DNA from: Gari tellinella | Lineage: Eukaryota; Mollusca; Bivalvia; Cardiida; Psammobiidae | Assembly: GCA_922989275.2 (NCBI GenBank) | Contig: OV277863.1 | Location: forward strand, 20,178,001 to 20,242,000 | Direction of reading: 5' to 3' | DNA length: 64,000 nucleotides | Shown here: positions 1 through 11,255 of the stretch, piece by piece | How positions within the stretch are numbered: position 1 is the first letter of the stretch | Layout: every line of letters starts with the position of its first letter | Notes under the pieces: generated by a model | What the model was told of the DNA's origin: nothing | The model's database searches: none | What the model saw: only the letters and a program-made list of their open reading frames with translations | Position numbers and translations under genes: made by a program

Positions 1-495
1 GACTGGAATTAATTGGCCACTGGCTTTTTGAATTTTCAGAGGTCATACAAATGCAGAACAAAGGTAACACACACGACATAGGTAACACAGTAAGCTCTTT
101 TCGGACTGTTTACATATTATCTAAATTACGCTGCCACCCATAAATAATGTGCAGACTTTTTTTCTAAAGAAAACAACAACAAAAAACTAAAATTAATCTC
201 TTTTGAAAACAGGTTTGATGTAGTGCAGGTCGGCCCCCACATATTAGGGTCCAACTCTGGATCCATACTGTTTGACACTCAGATCGAATTTCTGCAAAAC
301 TAAGGTCCTTTTCATTATTGCCAGGGCTATACACTTAAGACGGGAAGCCCTGTAATGTCTAAATCTACTACTTTATATTGAATGCACTTTATCTTATTGG
401 AATGCAGACTGTTTATATATACTTTGGGGAGAGTATTTCATTATTATATATATCACCCTATTATTTCTTCAGACAATCTCGACCATATCAAGATG
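1..495. other. intergenic, decayed repeat
   Basis: No gene seen. Around 258-300 a decayed family E right arm (GGATCCATACTGTTTGACACTC) is recognisable. The rest is AT-rich sequence without a clear feature. Confidence 0.4.
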
Positions 496-1087
496 TACAT
501 TGGAAAAGTACAGCGCTCCCTCTCTACAACGTCACCCAATGGGAGACAAAACTGTATGCGTTGTTCGGAGGGAGTCGTGATAGGGAGGGAAATTTGGTTG
601 CATTTGCAAACAGCTTGAATCCAGATCAGACGCCGCGTAACGCGGCGTCTGATCTGGATTCAAGCTGTTTGTCACTCCTCATTAATTAAGTTTTTTCTGT
701 CATGATGTCCATTACGAAACTTTGAGAAAATTAGCAGACGACAATTTTAAGCAGACGATATTGCAGCAGTAAAGGCGTTAGACATAATTGTCCTGTTTAG
801 GGTACCGGGGAAAGGGTCGTTGTAAAGAGGGACTCGTTGTTGGGAGGGCCACTGTAGAGAGGAAGCACTGTAGTTATTTTTCCGATAACGCGTTTGTGCT
901 GAAAACCACATCTCAACTACATACTATTTCGAACCTCAGATGCCGGGTAATCCGGCGTTTGATCAGGCTCAAAACATTTTGCCATTCGGACAAAAATAGA
1001 TCGTCAGAATTTTCAAATCACTGTCATTCTTTCCATTTTATTGCGTTTGCGTTAAGTTTCGCCTTTAAAAAGGGAACGATGAAACAT
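496..1087 (-). mobile_element. MITE family A, copy split by family D
   Basis: A degenerate copy starts TACATTGGAAAAG at 496 and resumes at 873 with GATAACGCGTTTGTGCTGAAAAC. It runs through a decayed hairpin and a TTTGCGTT arm to about 1087. Family D lies inside it. Removing D restores the family A order of segments, so D inserted into an existing A copy. Confidence 0.7.
509..872 (+). mobile_element. MITE family D, full copy
   Basis: The termini are TACAGCGCTCCCTCTCTACA and an inverse at 843-872 ending GCACTGTA. TA is present on both sides, which fits a Tc1/mariner/pogo-type target duplication. The interior carries a near-perfect hairpin at 606-672 (CAAACAGCTTGAATCC arms, GCCGCGTAACGCGGC centre). 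It is followed by about 120 bp that match the right arm of family E, including GCAGACGACAATTTTAAGC. No transposase is present. Confidence 0.8.
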
Positions 1088-1150
1088 CTTCGCCTATGTA
1101 CATGTATAGTCCTAAGCTTCCACTAATTGAACTAGCGGGTAAATCTAAAG

Positions 1151-2251
1151 TTAAACCCATTACTCCCATAGCTTGTTTCTAGTTTTGAAGATAGCGCCCA
1201 CTAACAGCAGGTTGAAAATAAAGCAGAATGCGTTCTGTGTTACTTTCAGCCTGCTTTAAAGGCATACGCTACTAATTCGTGAGACACCTAGTGGCTTTTA
1301 ACGAATTACGATAAATCAAGCATCGTTACTCAACGAATCGTGCATATCGGTTACCTCCCGTAGATACTTTCGGTTTCAAACAATCTCCATTATATGTGTA
1401 ATATAGACGTTAAATGCATGAAATTGTACTTGATAGATTAACGTACGTGAAACTTGGCAAATACTAAATCAAATAAGGCTAAGTTAATAACCCAGAACTT
1501 CAATCAAATTGAATATAAGCGTGAACCCGAGATCACATAGAAAAAGCCGTCTGCTTATTTAGGCCATTGGTATATGTATATATTGTTCATGCAAATTGAT
1601 GGCTATGAATATGCTTATGTTATTGCATGCCGAATAAAGATCTGTATCTGTATGAAAGTGCCTATAGATTCAAAAGAAGCATTATAACTAATGCTTTTTT
1701 TTTTACCATTGTCTTATTATTCACACCTATTGCTTTTTTCAAGTTTTTTGTTAGAAGTTTCATCAATTTATTTCGGGCAGATTTTGATTGAGTGAGTGTT
1801 TTCATTGAATTGAAGTCGAAAACAATTATGAAAAATGCATATATATCAGGCAACAAACTATATTCTTTGCATCATATTTTTAGTCAGCAATACTTTTTAA
1901 CTGTTTTACTGTTTGTTTGTGCCAAGTATTACTTAACATCATTGTAGAAAGGCAAAATAACGCATGCCGACTCTTTGCCGAGAATGGCTTCATCATACAT
2001 TTCAAATACCCATAGACAAGATAACACCATTATGACCTATGTTTTTCTTTTTGCCATGGTACTTAATCTATGCTAAACTTTCCATAGAGATCCATCGGAG
2101 TTTTCATTTGGTCACGTATGTCCTCAAGCTATAATCTGCTAGGACTTAAAAACTATTTATTATGGTATATTTTCATGACTGTGTAAATTGGAACTCTTTT
2201 CTTCAGTGGAGGAATAGATTAAATGCTGTAAAAGGGGCTGGTTTAATGCAG
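1151..2251 (+). mobile_element. MITE family G, split by about 0.85 kb
   Basis: The left arm (TTAAACCCATTACTCCCATAG) and part of the GCAGGTTGAAAATAAAGCAG hairpin lie at 1151-1258. The right arm, with CTGCTAGGACTTAAAAAC and CAGTGGAGGAATAGATTAAA, lies at about 2125-2251. The 0.85 kb between them is foreign to the family, so this looks like one copy interrupted by an insertion. Confidence 0.55.
1259..2124. other. unexplained insert with possible retrotransposon tail
   Basis: No coding region is supported. At 1632-1652 the motif GAATAAAGATCTGTATCTGT resembles the 3' tail of LINE or SINE elements with a TGTATC repeat. Upstream sequence may belong to that element. The rest is AT-rich and unrecognised. 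Confidence 0.35.
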
Positions 2252-2328
2252 GTGATTACTTAGTACTATAGAGGAATATCTTGTTGGAGATCTCTGCATT
2301 ATTCACATCCTGTAATAGGCAAACTACT

Positions 2329-2440
2329 ACAACGACATCCAAAGGGAGACCCAGAGTGTGTGCGTTGTTCGGAGGGAGTCGTTATAGGGAGGGAAATTGA
2401 CTTGCATTTGCAAACAGCTTGAATCCAGACCAGACGTTAT
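2329..2440 (+). mobile_element. MITE family D, truncated left arm
   Basis: CTACAACGACATCCAAAGGG and GTTCGGAGGGAGTCGTTATAG match the family D left arm, ending just into the hairpin (AAACAGCTTGAATCCAGA). The right arm is missing. Family A copies follow after 25 bp. Confidence 0.7.
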
Positions 2441-2465
2441 TGCGCGTTTCAGTATCGTTTGCTGT

Positions 2466-2743
2466 TACAGTGGAGAATCTGTTATTCTTTCCCGTTTAAA
2501 CGCAAACGTACGCAAACGCAAAGCGCTAAAACGTAGAAAAGAACAATTTTTGGACAATTCTGATATTTCATGTTTATCTTGGTGGCAAACAGTTTGAAGC
2601 CTGATCAGACGCCGGGTTACCCGGCGTCTGATCTGGCTCCAAACTGTTTGCACTGCAAATAATAGTTTTAGCGTAAACGCGTTTATTGGGAAAGAATAAC
2701 AGATTCTCCACTGTACGGGAAAGAAAACGTCTTCTCCACTGTA
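2466..2743 (+). mobile_element. MITE family A, full copy plus extra terminus
   Basis: The full copy is 2466-2715 with TACAGTGGAGAATCTG at the left, its inverse at the right, the complete hairpin, and the GTTTAAACGCAAACGTACGC and GCGTAAACGCGTTTATTGGG arms. A second right terminus (GGGAAAGAAAACGTCTTCTC) follows at 2715-2743. It is probably the end of an older copy into which this one inserted. Confidence 0.9.
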
Positions 2744-2935
2744 CCACTTTATCAATGGGCTAATCTTGGAAATCAGAAATACCAGAAGTCTGACTTGTCT
2801 GGAGTATGCCACTCCCTTTACCCTTTACCAATCCCAAACATAATGACTGCTTCACTAACGCCGTCATATGTAAAACCCAACTTTCCTCTTCATGGACTAA
2901 TCTTAGACTAGAATTTGGATGTTAACCCCTTCACT

Positions 2936-3116
2936 GCTGTGCACCCAGAGTACAATGATTATTTGCAACCAGTTTGGATCCTGATCAGACGCCGAGTTAC
3001 GTTTAGTTTTAACCTGAATAGCAAAATGTTTAGAGCCTGATCCAAACTGGATTACCCGGCGTCTGACCTGGCTTTAACCTGGTTACAATGGAAATAATGT
3101 TAAATATCATTGTGTT
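2936..3116 (+). mobile_element. chimeric MITE: family E left arm, family A-like right side
   Basis: It starts TTAACCCCTTCACTGCTGTG (family E terminus). It passes through a GGATCCTGATCAGACGCCGA half-hairpin. It then continues with family A-like segments (AGAGCCTGATCC, CCCGGCGTCTGACCTGGC, ACAATGGAAATAATG). The hairpin halves are rearranged. Confidence 0.5.
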
Positions 3117-3125
3117 TATTGTGAG

Positions 3126-3376
3126 TACAGTGGATAATCTGTTATTCTTTCCCAATAAACGCGTTTACGCTAAAAACTATTATTTGCAGTGCAAACAGTT
3201 TGGAGCCAGATCAGACGCCGGGTAACCCGGCGTCTGATCAGGCTCCAAACTGTTTGCCACCAAGATAAACATGAAATATCAGAATTGTCCAAAAGTTGTA
3301 CTTTTCTACGTTTTAGTGCTTTGCGTTTGCGTACGTTTGCGTTTAAACGGGAAAGAATAACAGATTCTCCACTGTA
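3126..3376 (-). mobile_element. MITE family A, full copy
   Basis: TACAGTGGATAATCTG at the left and an inverse end at 3361-3376. The hairpin at 3187-3256 is essentially perfect, with GGGTAACCCGG at its centre. Confidence 0.9.
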
Positions 3377-3535
3377 ACAAATCAATCACTTCATATTTAC
3401 GATGTTTCAAATTTTCTTGAAATGTCTCCAATTTTCTCCGAAGAAAACAAATAGTCTGGAATCAAACAGTTTAGACCCCATCACTCACTAACTGATCTGG
3501 ATCTTATCTGGCATCAACTTGTTTGCAAATATTAA

Positions 3536-3968
3536 CGCTTTCACTCCTAGCGACGAGTATGCTCGTCATTTACAAACAGTGTACATGTAAATACAGCCGA
3601 ACTTCGATATCTTGCAGTCGATTATGTCGAACATACCCGTATTTCAAAGTTAAAACGTGGCTTAACTTTGAAATATGGGTATGTTCGACTTAACGGAGCA
3701 TGAAATAATGCAGTTCATATGTCGAACTATCGGATAGTTCGAGTTACATTGTAAACGAGTTCGAGATATCGAAGTTCGACTGTAGTTCACTTGCCCTGTG
3801 GAAATAGTGTATATCCTGACCGGAGGGCTCCTGCAAGAGCCCTCTGACCAAGGTCTGCACTGATTATCAGTTTGCAATGAATTGTAAAAAAAAACTCACC
3901 TTGATAATCATTTATGGTCGAGACTTTATTGGAAATTGAAATTGTCCATTTGAAGTTTCAGAAGAACT
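3536..3968 (+). mobile_element. MITE family F, split by family B
   Basis: TTAA at 3532-3535 precedes a family F left arm (CTTTCACTCCTAGCGACGAG, CTCGTCATTTACAAACAGTG). Family B interrupts it at 3592. The hairpin with the GGAGGGCTCCTGCAAGAGCC centre and the GAAATTGTCCATTTGAAG arm follow. The right end abuts the next, inverted F copy. Confidence 0.75.
3592..3784 (+). mobile_element. MITE family B, full copy
   Basis: Ends TACAGCCGAACTTCGATATC and its inverse (GATATCGAAGTTCGACTGTA). The interior is partly palindromic around AAAGTTAAAACGTGG. TA on both sides, inside family F, marks the target duplication. The TIRs resemble pogo/Tigger-type ends. Confidence 0.8.
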
Positions 3969-4208
3969 CTTTCCTCCCTGAAACTTAAAATGGATAACCC
4001 CAGTTTCTATTTGAGTCTAGTCCATATCTGACTTTTAAGGGTTGTTTTTGTCAATATTTTGCATTATGACAAACAGTGAAGACCCAGATCAGAGGGCTCC
4101 GAAAGGAGCCCTCTGATCTGGGTATTCACTGTTTGCATAGGACAAGTGCACTTTTCACATGTATACTGTTTGAATGGACGCCTATATGCGGGACTAGGGT
4201 TCAAAGAG
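3969..4208 (-). mobile_element. MITE family F, full copy
   Basis: Reverse orientation relative to the preceding copy. Right end GACTAGGGTTCAAAGAG followed by TTAA at 4209-4212. Perfect hairpin at 4072-4135 with arms CAAACAGTGAAGACCCAGAT and centre GGGCTCCGAAAGGAGCCC. Confidence 0.8.
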
Positions 4209-4283
4209 TTAAACCGTAATGAGCACGTCATTCCAATTACACGTGGAATGAACAAATATCTGTTTTCTATCTTGGGTAGTTAA

Positions 4284-4507
4284 TTCACCGAGTCCTAGTA
4301 TACCCGTCATTTACAAATATATGCATGTGAAGAGTACACTGTTTCGAAGCAAGCAGTGAAGACCCAGCTCAGAGGGTTCCTTAATGAACTCTCTGACCAG
4401 GTTCTTCACTGTTTGTCATATTGCAATAATTAGACCAAAACAACACTAAAACATAAAAAATGGACTGGAAACTGGACTATCTATTTGAAGTTTCGGAGTG
4501 AAAATAG
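4284..4507 (+). mobile_element. MITE family F, full copy with TTAA both sides
   Basis: TTAA at 4280-4283 and 4508-4511 bound the element. The left end is TTCACCGAGTCCTAGTATAC and the hairpin (CAGTGAAGACCCAGCTCAGA) is imperfect. The clean TTAA on each side supports a piggyBac-type target. Confidence 0.75.
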
Positions 4508-4819
4508 TTAACCTTTTTGTACTCGAAACTGATTGTTATTGCACTATGGGTTGTCCATGATCATTTATAGAATTAATTTATTTATCATATCCATGTCTGT
4601 CATTATAAACATAAGAGGTCCATGCTTCCTTAAATCGCTCACCTGGAAATCACCTTCGGCAGTCATGTTTAGTCATCTTTAGGGGCTATAAGATCAGCAT
4701 TAGAAAAAAAGCGTACGTGATTGGCAGAAAATTGAAAATTAAGTTTAAGAATCCTATTGAAACAAATCAATGGTCAGCTTTGAATATAATGCTTCAACAA
4801 CTTTTCTTGAGAGACATTC

Positions 4820-5069
4820 TACAGTGGAGAATCTGTTATTCTTTCCCGTTTAAACGCAAACGTACGCAAACGCAAAGCACTAAAACGTAGAAAAGATCAA
4901 CTTTTGGACAATTCTGATATTTCATGTTTATCTTGGTGGCAAACAGTTTGGAGCCTGATCAGACGCCGGGTTACCCGGCGTCTGATCTGGCTCCAAACTG
5001 TTTGCACTGCAAATAATAGTTTTAGCGTAAACGCGTTTATTGGGAAATAATAACACATTCTCCATTCTA
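4820..5069 (+). mobile_element. MITE family A, full copy, decayed right end
   Basis: Left end TACAGTGGAGAATCTG. Perfect hairpin 4938-5006. The right terminus is decayed (ACACATTCTCCATTCTA). Confidence 0.85.
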
Positions 5070-5075
5070 CCAATA

Positions 5076-5993
5076 CAGTAAAATATCCTATATTAAAAAC
5101 CATTACAACAAGATGGCTAGGCATGTATTCTTGATATAGCTTTAGTAAAAAAAATCAAAATTCTGTATTGTTTAATTTAATTTGATTAAACAGAAACAAT
5201 CTGTTTTCAGACAATTTGTCCTATCTTAAAAACTATGGCCATAATGAACGGCTCGATTTCATATAGTTTGACTCAATGGTCCTTGTTGGACTTAATGTCA
5301 AAACTATTAAAACTATTTTCATAGCTTAAATATATGGCCGCCAGAGGTTGAGACTGATTGGCGTTATATGACTTTAATTGTTTTTAAAATGCAACTAAAC
5401 AGGTAGACAGAAAAACAACCATCTCGTAAGTGATATTTATCACATAACTTGCGGTCTGGGAATTGAATAAAGCGATTATATAAATATCGTATTTTACTAG
5501 TGAAATATCAGTTGTTTTGGCTCCGGCCCAACTTTTTCGACCACAGGCGCTGCACGTAGCGGGACACCAAATGCCGTAATTTGCGATGACGTTACCGTAA
5601 ACAACGTCAGGTTTTGGCGGAAAATCTATATAGCAGAAAGACTACAAACTACCGCTTCGATTTATTGAATAGGTGTTTAAAATTGTTATGTGATAAATAG
5701 AATCTCACATTCGTGCTCATGTACGATCCTCCATCTTATCATATAAAGACGTCTATATATTATCCATTTATGTGCTTAATTGATCTTGAATAATAACTGT
5801 TTAATTACATTCTGTACAATCATTAAACTTATACAAATACCTATCAATATTGAATTAATATCAGGCTGATTATCTGTAAGGATGATTATTACACATTACA
5901 TTTGAGTTTCGATTGTAATTCCATTGAGCATTGCTTATTAATATGCTAATTCAGTATTGACTATTATTACATGTACTGACATCGGTATTTTAT
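5076..5993. other. intergenic, unexplained
   Basis: No gene or recognised repeat. A CpG-richer patch at about 5515-5645 (GGCGCTGCACGTAGCGGGAC) stands out against AT-rich flanks, but no exon can be defended there. Confidence 0.4.
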
Positions 5994-6440
5994 TCTAAAG
6001 AGACTGGCAACCAGGTTTAGCATAACAAATAATACTTTGTAATTAAATGTCAACCGCTTATATAAACACGTAATTTATTAGTTTAGGATAAGAAATTATG
6101 TTTAAAAATTGTATTTTAAAGAAAAAAACTTTTATAGGGTGGGATTCGAAACCACGAACCGGCACGCGGGCATGGAAATATGATTTGAGTTAGACGTCTT
6201 AACCACAGCACTAGCGGGCCATTCATTTATCTGCGATCGATTGAACCTAGTTTACTGTACAGCGAAGAAGAAAACGTTATTATTTCATGATTATGCATGC
6301 GCGTGTGCAAACGAAGCGAAATGGATTTACTCCGTCTAGTCGGCGGAGAACAAAAAGCGATGGAAAATATCTGGTGACTTTTCTTGACAATACAGGAACT
6401 TTTCCTTTTCGAGGCTACATGGTAGTGAAATTTGCATCAG
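5994..6440 (-). mobile_element. element S (tRNA-like bearing), copy 1
   Basis: The right terminus in reverse, TAAAGAGACTGGCAACCAGG at 5996, matches the inverted terminus of the copy near 38.1 kb. Also shared with that copy are GTTTAGGATAAG, the GATTCGAAACC box and CGATGGAAAATATCT at 6359-6373. The left boundary is unclear beyond about 6400. Confidence 0.6.
6137..6220 (-). pseudogene. tRNA-like sequence inside element S
   Basis: On the minus strand a possible A box (TAGTGCTGTGGTTAAGACG) and a B box (GGTTTCGAATCCCACC) are spaced as in a tRNA gene. The acceptor stem does not pair and the element is repeated elsewhere. I therefore read it as a tRNA-derived internal promoter, not a working tRNA. 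Confidence 0.5.
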
Positions 6441-6744
6441 AATAAGCATGCTGTTTGTTGATTATTTGTTAATTATGTTTATTATTAAAATTAAGAAGTG
6501 GTCAAAGTAATATTTAAATTGAGAAACCGTCCATTCGAGTCTATCAGTGTGCCTGAAAGGTGGAAGTTTGGATAATAAACTGATTGTATATAGATATATC
6601 ATAGTGGTAGCTTTCGTAGCTTTCGTTGTTCAGATTGGTAAATTTGTAAAGGTCAAAATGAGCACCAACACATTACATAATCAAAAACATAACAACAGAC
6701 AACATGCTTCTTCCGCACACTGGGAATATACTACACGCTTTGGG

Positions 6745-6987
6745 TACAGTGGAGAATCTGTTATTCTTTCCCAATAAACGCGTTTACGCTAAAACTATTA
6801 TTTGCAGTACAAACAGTTTGGAGCCAGATCAGACGCCGGGTAACCTGATCAGGCTCCAAACTGTTTGCTACCAAGATAAACAAGGATTATCAGAATTGTC
6901 CAAAAGTTGTTCTTTTCTACGTTTTAGTGCTTTGCGTTTGCGTACGTTTGCGTTTAAACGGGAAAGAATAACAGATTCTCCACTGTA
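6745..6987 (-). mobile_element. MITE family A, full copy with short hairpin deletion
   Basis: Left end TACAGTGGAGAATCTG, right end at 6987. The hairpin tip has lost bases on one side (GCCGGGTAACCTGATCAGGC), so it is asymmetric. Confidence 0.9.
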
Positions 6988-6989
6988 AC

Positions 6990-7690
6990 AGGTGATTATG
7001 CACATAAATACTAGGTTCTAAACGACCATATGTTCACATTATTAATGTTTCCTGGTGCGTTTTAACATACAAATTGACACGGAACATACGAAAATGGTCA
7101 TACAGGAAGAACATTCTACATTAGAGCTAGAAATGACGACAATATGCAAGAAAACATCATGGTGTATTCCAAAATTAGCCATTACTCAAAACAGAATATT
7201 TCCAAACAATCTCATGCTGGCTGACATAGTTGACAATCATATATTTTAAATGATATATTTTGACACCAAAGTCTAAAACAACAACCATATACAATATATT
7301 ACCGATGTTATAGAAGTCACGAAGATAAGGAATCGAAAATATTTTGACACAAAAGATGTGAAGAACGGTAATATAATGTTATCAACTGTTAGAAATATAG
7401 GAACCTGAAATTGTGGTCTTCTGTAAAATTGACTGCCACATTTATTTTTTAAACGAGCCTTTTTGAAACAGTTAACATATATAAGAGTCAGTGTGCCAAC
7501 TTTGATGCTTGTATCACAAGTGCATGATTTCCCATAAATATTGATTAACCCCATGTATGCATGGATATTGCAATTAACTCTCCCTTTGTACTTGTTAGAT
7601 TATTTCTTTATATACGTCGTATATATACAAGGATGACCCGAAGACACTGCATTGCTTTTTCATATATCAGAACATTTCATATGAAATAGA
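6990..7690. other. intergenic, unexplained
   Basis: Open frames here are short and without recognisable domains. The strand-paired short ORFs have no codon or motif support. No repeat family is recognised. Confidence 0.4.
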
Positions 7691-7696
7691 AAACTA

Positions 7697-7757
7697 TGTA
7701 GACCCTGGGGATACACCGCGAACCGTGGCGTCTCCCCAGGGTCTATGCTGTTTGCTA
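7697..7757. repeat. isolated hairpin core
   Basis: GTAGACCCTGGGGA and TCCCCAGGGTCTATGCTGTT form a stem around CGCGAACCGTGGCG. This is the shared MITE hairpin with a variant arm. It is followed at about 7780 by a short F/H-like right end (GGTTTAAATGAGTTAAA). Confidence 0.55.
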
Positions 7758-7799
7758 ATGCATATACTTAAGGGGACACTAGGTTTAAATGAGTTAAAG

Positions 7800-8270
7800 G
7801 TGCCGAGCTAAAAGTGTCAAACACTTCGGCCCCAAAACGTTCGAAAAACATTACAATCTCAATCGTCATCTAGGTCTAGACGATGTGCCATTTCCACTCA
7901 GTGGAGATTGTAAATGATTGCTTGATCGTTGTTAAAGACCATTTTAGTTTCATACTAGTATCGTAACCACGAGATGAGATATTGGATTAGGAGACAGATT
8001 AACTGTGTGTTTGGTCCCTTGAATCTCCCCAATTTATTATACTTATCATATACGTGGTGGGATGAGGCTTATGTGGGTCACCCATTGGGCTATTTATGAA
8101 CTGCTGATACATGCGTCACTAATGTAATTATAAACATATAAAGCATCGTCTGTAATGCTAATTGCACTCAACTACAGTAGAGCTTGTCTCAAGCGACAAC
8201 CCAATTAGGAGACGCGAAATAGCATTGACTATGTAGTTAATTAGGATAATCTATATACATATATGAAAGC
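7800..8270. other. intergenic with fragment of another TA-type element
   Basis: No gene. At 8174 TACAGTAGAGCTTGTCTCAAG looks like one terminus of a further TA-flanked element with no partner seen. An imperfect stem (ACAATCTC ... GAGATTGT) spans about 7852-7912. Confidence 0.35.
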
Positions 8271-8278
8271 AATAGTAA

Positions 8279-8522
8279 CCCATTCACCCTTGAAACCCTT
8301 AATGGACAATCCCAATGTCCAATTCGGTCTAGTCTACTTTTACTAATACAGGGTTGATTTTTACAACTTAAAATATTGTTAAATGGCAAACAGTGTCGAC
8401 CTTGTTCAGAGGGTTCATGTAGGAACTCTTGATCAGAGTCAACACTACGGTTTAAGACAAGGGTACTATTCATAGTTAACTGTTTGTTAATGACGAATAT
8501 ACTTGCCGCTAGGGTTATATGT
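8279..8522 (-). mobile_element. MITE family F, full copy
   Basis: Reverse orientation. It contains CCCAATGTCCAATTCGGTC, the CAAACAGTGTCGACC hairpin (imperfect), and the GACGAATATACTTGCCGCTA end. TTAA at 8523-8526. Confidence 0.7.
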
Positions 8523-8628
8523 GTTAAACCTTATCATGCAAAGTTAACATCTGTTTTAACAAATGTATTGATCTTGTCTCTTAAAACCAGCCTTTGACAT
8601 GTTTATGTAATTATAAACGAAGTGCAAA

Positions 8629-8697
8629 TATCAAACAGTTTGAATGCTGATCGAATGCCGAGTAACTCCACGTCTTATCGAAAACCAAACTGTTTCT
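8629..8697. repeat. isolated hairpin core
   Basis: TCAAACAGTTTGAATGCTGA pairs imperfectly with AAAACCAAACTGTTT around a decayed GCCGAGTAACTCC centre. No flanking family termini are clear. Confidence 0.5.
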
Positions 8698-9059
8698 AAA
8701 TGTTTGCCTAGTCGGGCCAAGCATGCTAAGAGTTTAATCTCAAGTTAGAATCCCGTCCGCTATTAAAATGTGGCCTGTCGATATACACTAGTTGTTGTAC
8801 ATGAACTTCATATTTTTCAGCGGAGCTGTATTTTATCTAATTAAACCAACATTTTCAGCCAATAATACATGTATTTGATCAGAAATTTAGGTTTAAGAGC
8901 ACCTGCTGAAAATTTTACTGTCGGATTGGACAGGGGCCAAGCTGGTCTATGTTCTTTTACAATTTTAACTGAATATTATATTGTGTGCAAAATTAAGAGA
9001 CGCAGTCACAGACTGTTTACATTAAGTGGTTTTAATTGGCCTACTAGGTCTGTACTATG

Positions 9060-9754
9060 GTTAACTTTTGAAAACCTCTATTTCGTACAATTTTGCATAC
9101 CCATCTTCAGCATTATTTCCTGAACTAGAGTAAGCTTTTGAAAACCTCTGCTTCATACAATTATGCACACCCGTTTATAGCATCTTCTACCCACTTCGCA
9201 AACTATCTTTTTGTGAAGATATTTCTTGTTAGCTCACCTGGCAAGTAGTTCTGGTTTGTTGCATATCTAGGTCACTGGAGCTAAAATAGATTTTTTTCAA
9301 TGAAAGCTTATTGTCTGAAACCGCAGTACCATGAGCTTAGATATGTTGCACAAAGAATTATCTACAGATCCTCTATCAAGATTGTTCAAATTATGGCTCT
9401 TGGGTAAAAAATGCCCCCCCCCCCTCCCCCCCCCCCCCCCCCCCCCCCCTCGTCCCTGGCATCGCAATTTTACATAGTTTTGATATTGGCATGGTGACAC
9501 CTCTAGAGGTACTATACAAATATTTTTCAAATTGTTTCGGTCCGTTGCATATCTAGGTCACAGAAGCTAAAATAGATGTTTTCAATGAAAACTAAAAACA
9601 TCTGAGCTTAGATATTTGGCACAAAGCATCATCTACAGGTCCTCTATCAAGATTGTTCAAATTATGTGCCTTGGATCAAAAACGCCCCCGCCCCGTGGGT
9701 CACAAATTTACATAGTTATATAATAAATTCTTCAAACCTCTTCGACTCTGAAAT
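9060..9754 (+). repeat. tandem dispersed repeat, 270-286-bp unit
   Basis: GTTGCATATCTAGGTCAC recurs at 9258 and 9544. CTCTATCAAGATTGTTCAAA recurs near 9371 and 9642. Upstream, TTTTGAAAACCTCT recurs at 9065 and 9136. This is a non-coding repeat of a type I associate with bivalves. It continues at 12155 beyond a 2.4-kb insertion. Confidence 0.65.
9414..9449. repeat. poly-C tract
   Basis: Cytosine run of about 36 bases interrupted by a single T, inside the tandem repeat. Its exact length is likely unreliable in an assembly. Confidence 0.9.
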
Positions 9755-10790
9755 GGGGCCCTACCGCATTACAGAGTTATCCCAATTTTCATCACGAGTT
9801 AACTCCCCTGATAAGGAAAAGGTTGTTTCCGGTTTAGTTAACGCATCATTGAGACGGTGTCGATAACGGTCATAAACGATTCGGAAAAGAATAGATCGAA
9901 TGCGGTTTATTAGTTTGATACCTATATCTATATGCAGTCAAGCTCCCGTTTATCCCTATGTATTTTAATGTATTGATTTTGTTTAATGTCAAATGCGACG
10001 GTTTATTTCATCGTTTTTAGCAAACCGAAAGTAGCACTGATCATACTTTTTCTATATAACAAAGAAGCTGACTTTTAACATACTTAACAGACACGGGTTT
10101 TCACCTCGGTAAAAGAACGTTAACATGGATTAAAAGTAGATCCTGATCAGATGGTTACTATATAGGAACAGTCTCTATAATCAATGACTGTCCTCTCTGG
10201 TTCTTAAAGACATTATAGGTCTATAAATGCAGCCTATTACAGGTGAAAAAGGGGATATTTATTAAGACATTACCGGTATTAAACATAAACTTTGTATTAT
10301 TCAGTTATTAATAATGACATGAATATTCATTAGGCAAAGGGTTAAACTGATATTTTGAAATATGTTGAATGGTAAACAGTTTCTTCAAAAATGTATATTT
10401 TGTTTGTTCATTATATACCAGCAGATTTTAGTTGACAGAAATTTCATAGAAATAGTTCAGCCTGTCATGCTCATAGCGCACATGGATTTCACCTCTCAAG
10501 GCTTCTGCCCAGGGGCCATAAAGCGCAAAGCATCATCACAACTAACAACAGGAAGTAACCAATTAGCTAGAAATCGAATTGTATACTGACCCCCCACTGG
10601 GGTGCAGCTGCTAGAGTCATCTCTGCTATGACAAGCCATAAAACGGAAGCTTAAGTCTTGGGTACACAGGCTGGAATCAAAACACACCAAACTAATTTTT
10701 TTTTATATATATAGGATCCACATTGTTATTCATGTGGGGAATAAATTTTAATCTCCTATACCATGCACTCCTTCATGTGCAAAAGCTTAA

Positions 10791-11031
10791 CCCATTACCC
10801 CCATCATTATGCCACCTTCATAAGCAACTAAATCCTCTTCATGCACTAAGCAGTCATAATTATGAAACATAGGTGATATTTTATGTCGTAGTGGGTGGTG
10901 CCTTAAAGCAGGATTAAAGTAAAGCAGGGTGCACCTTAAGGCGCATTATGTTTTACTTTCAACCTACTTTAAGAGGTGACCTATATTCAATACTTAACAC
11001 GGGCTGTGGGGTAATTGGTTTAGGTAATGGG
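10791..11031 (-). mobile_element. MITE family G, inverted copy
   Basis: TTAACCC at 10787 and an imperfect G hairpin (AAAGCAGGATTAAAGTAAAG). The right end CTGTGGGGTAATTGG abuts the next copy across a shared TAAA. Confidence 0.65.
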
Positions 11032-11035
11032 TAAA

Positions 11036-11255
11036 CCCATTACCCGATCGCCTGTTCCTACCTGGAAAGACAGGTGTCCATTAAAGGTAGATTGAAAAGT
11101 ACATGCTACTTTACTTTCAGCTTGCTTTAAGCTACCATCTGCTAGGATATTCAATTTTTTTAATTTTGCACATTCATGCTAATAAAAACTTTGAATTAGA
11201 ACTCTTTCCTTCAATGGGGGCATAAACCAAAAGCGTATTGAAAGGGCTAATAGGA
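11036..11255 (+). mobile_element. MITE family G, back-to-back copy
   Basis: It starts CCCATTACCCGATCGCCTG, four bases after the preceding inverted copy. A decayed hairpin and the TACCATCTGCTAGGATATTC arm follow. The right end is AAAGCGTATTGAAAGGGC. Confidence 0.65.

Noticed and set aside
3534..3970. Short hairpins as bacterial-type terminators or attenuators
   Set aside because: They are parts of MITEs in eukaryotic DNA; no operon structure exists here.
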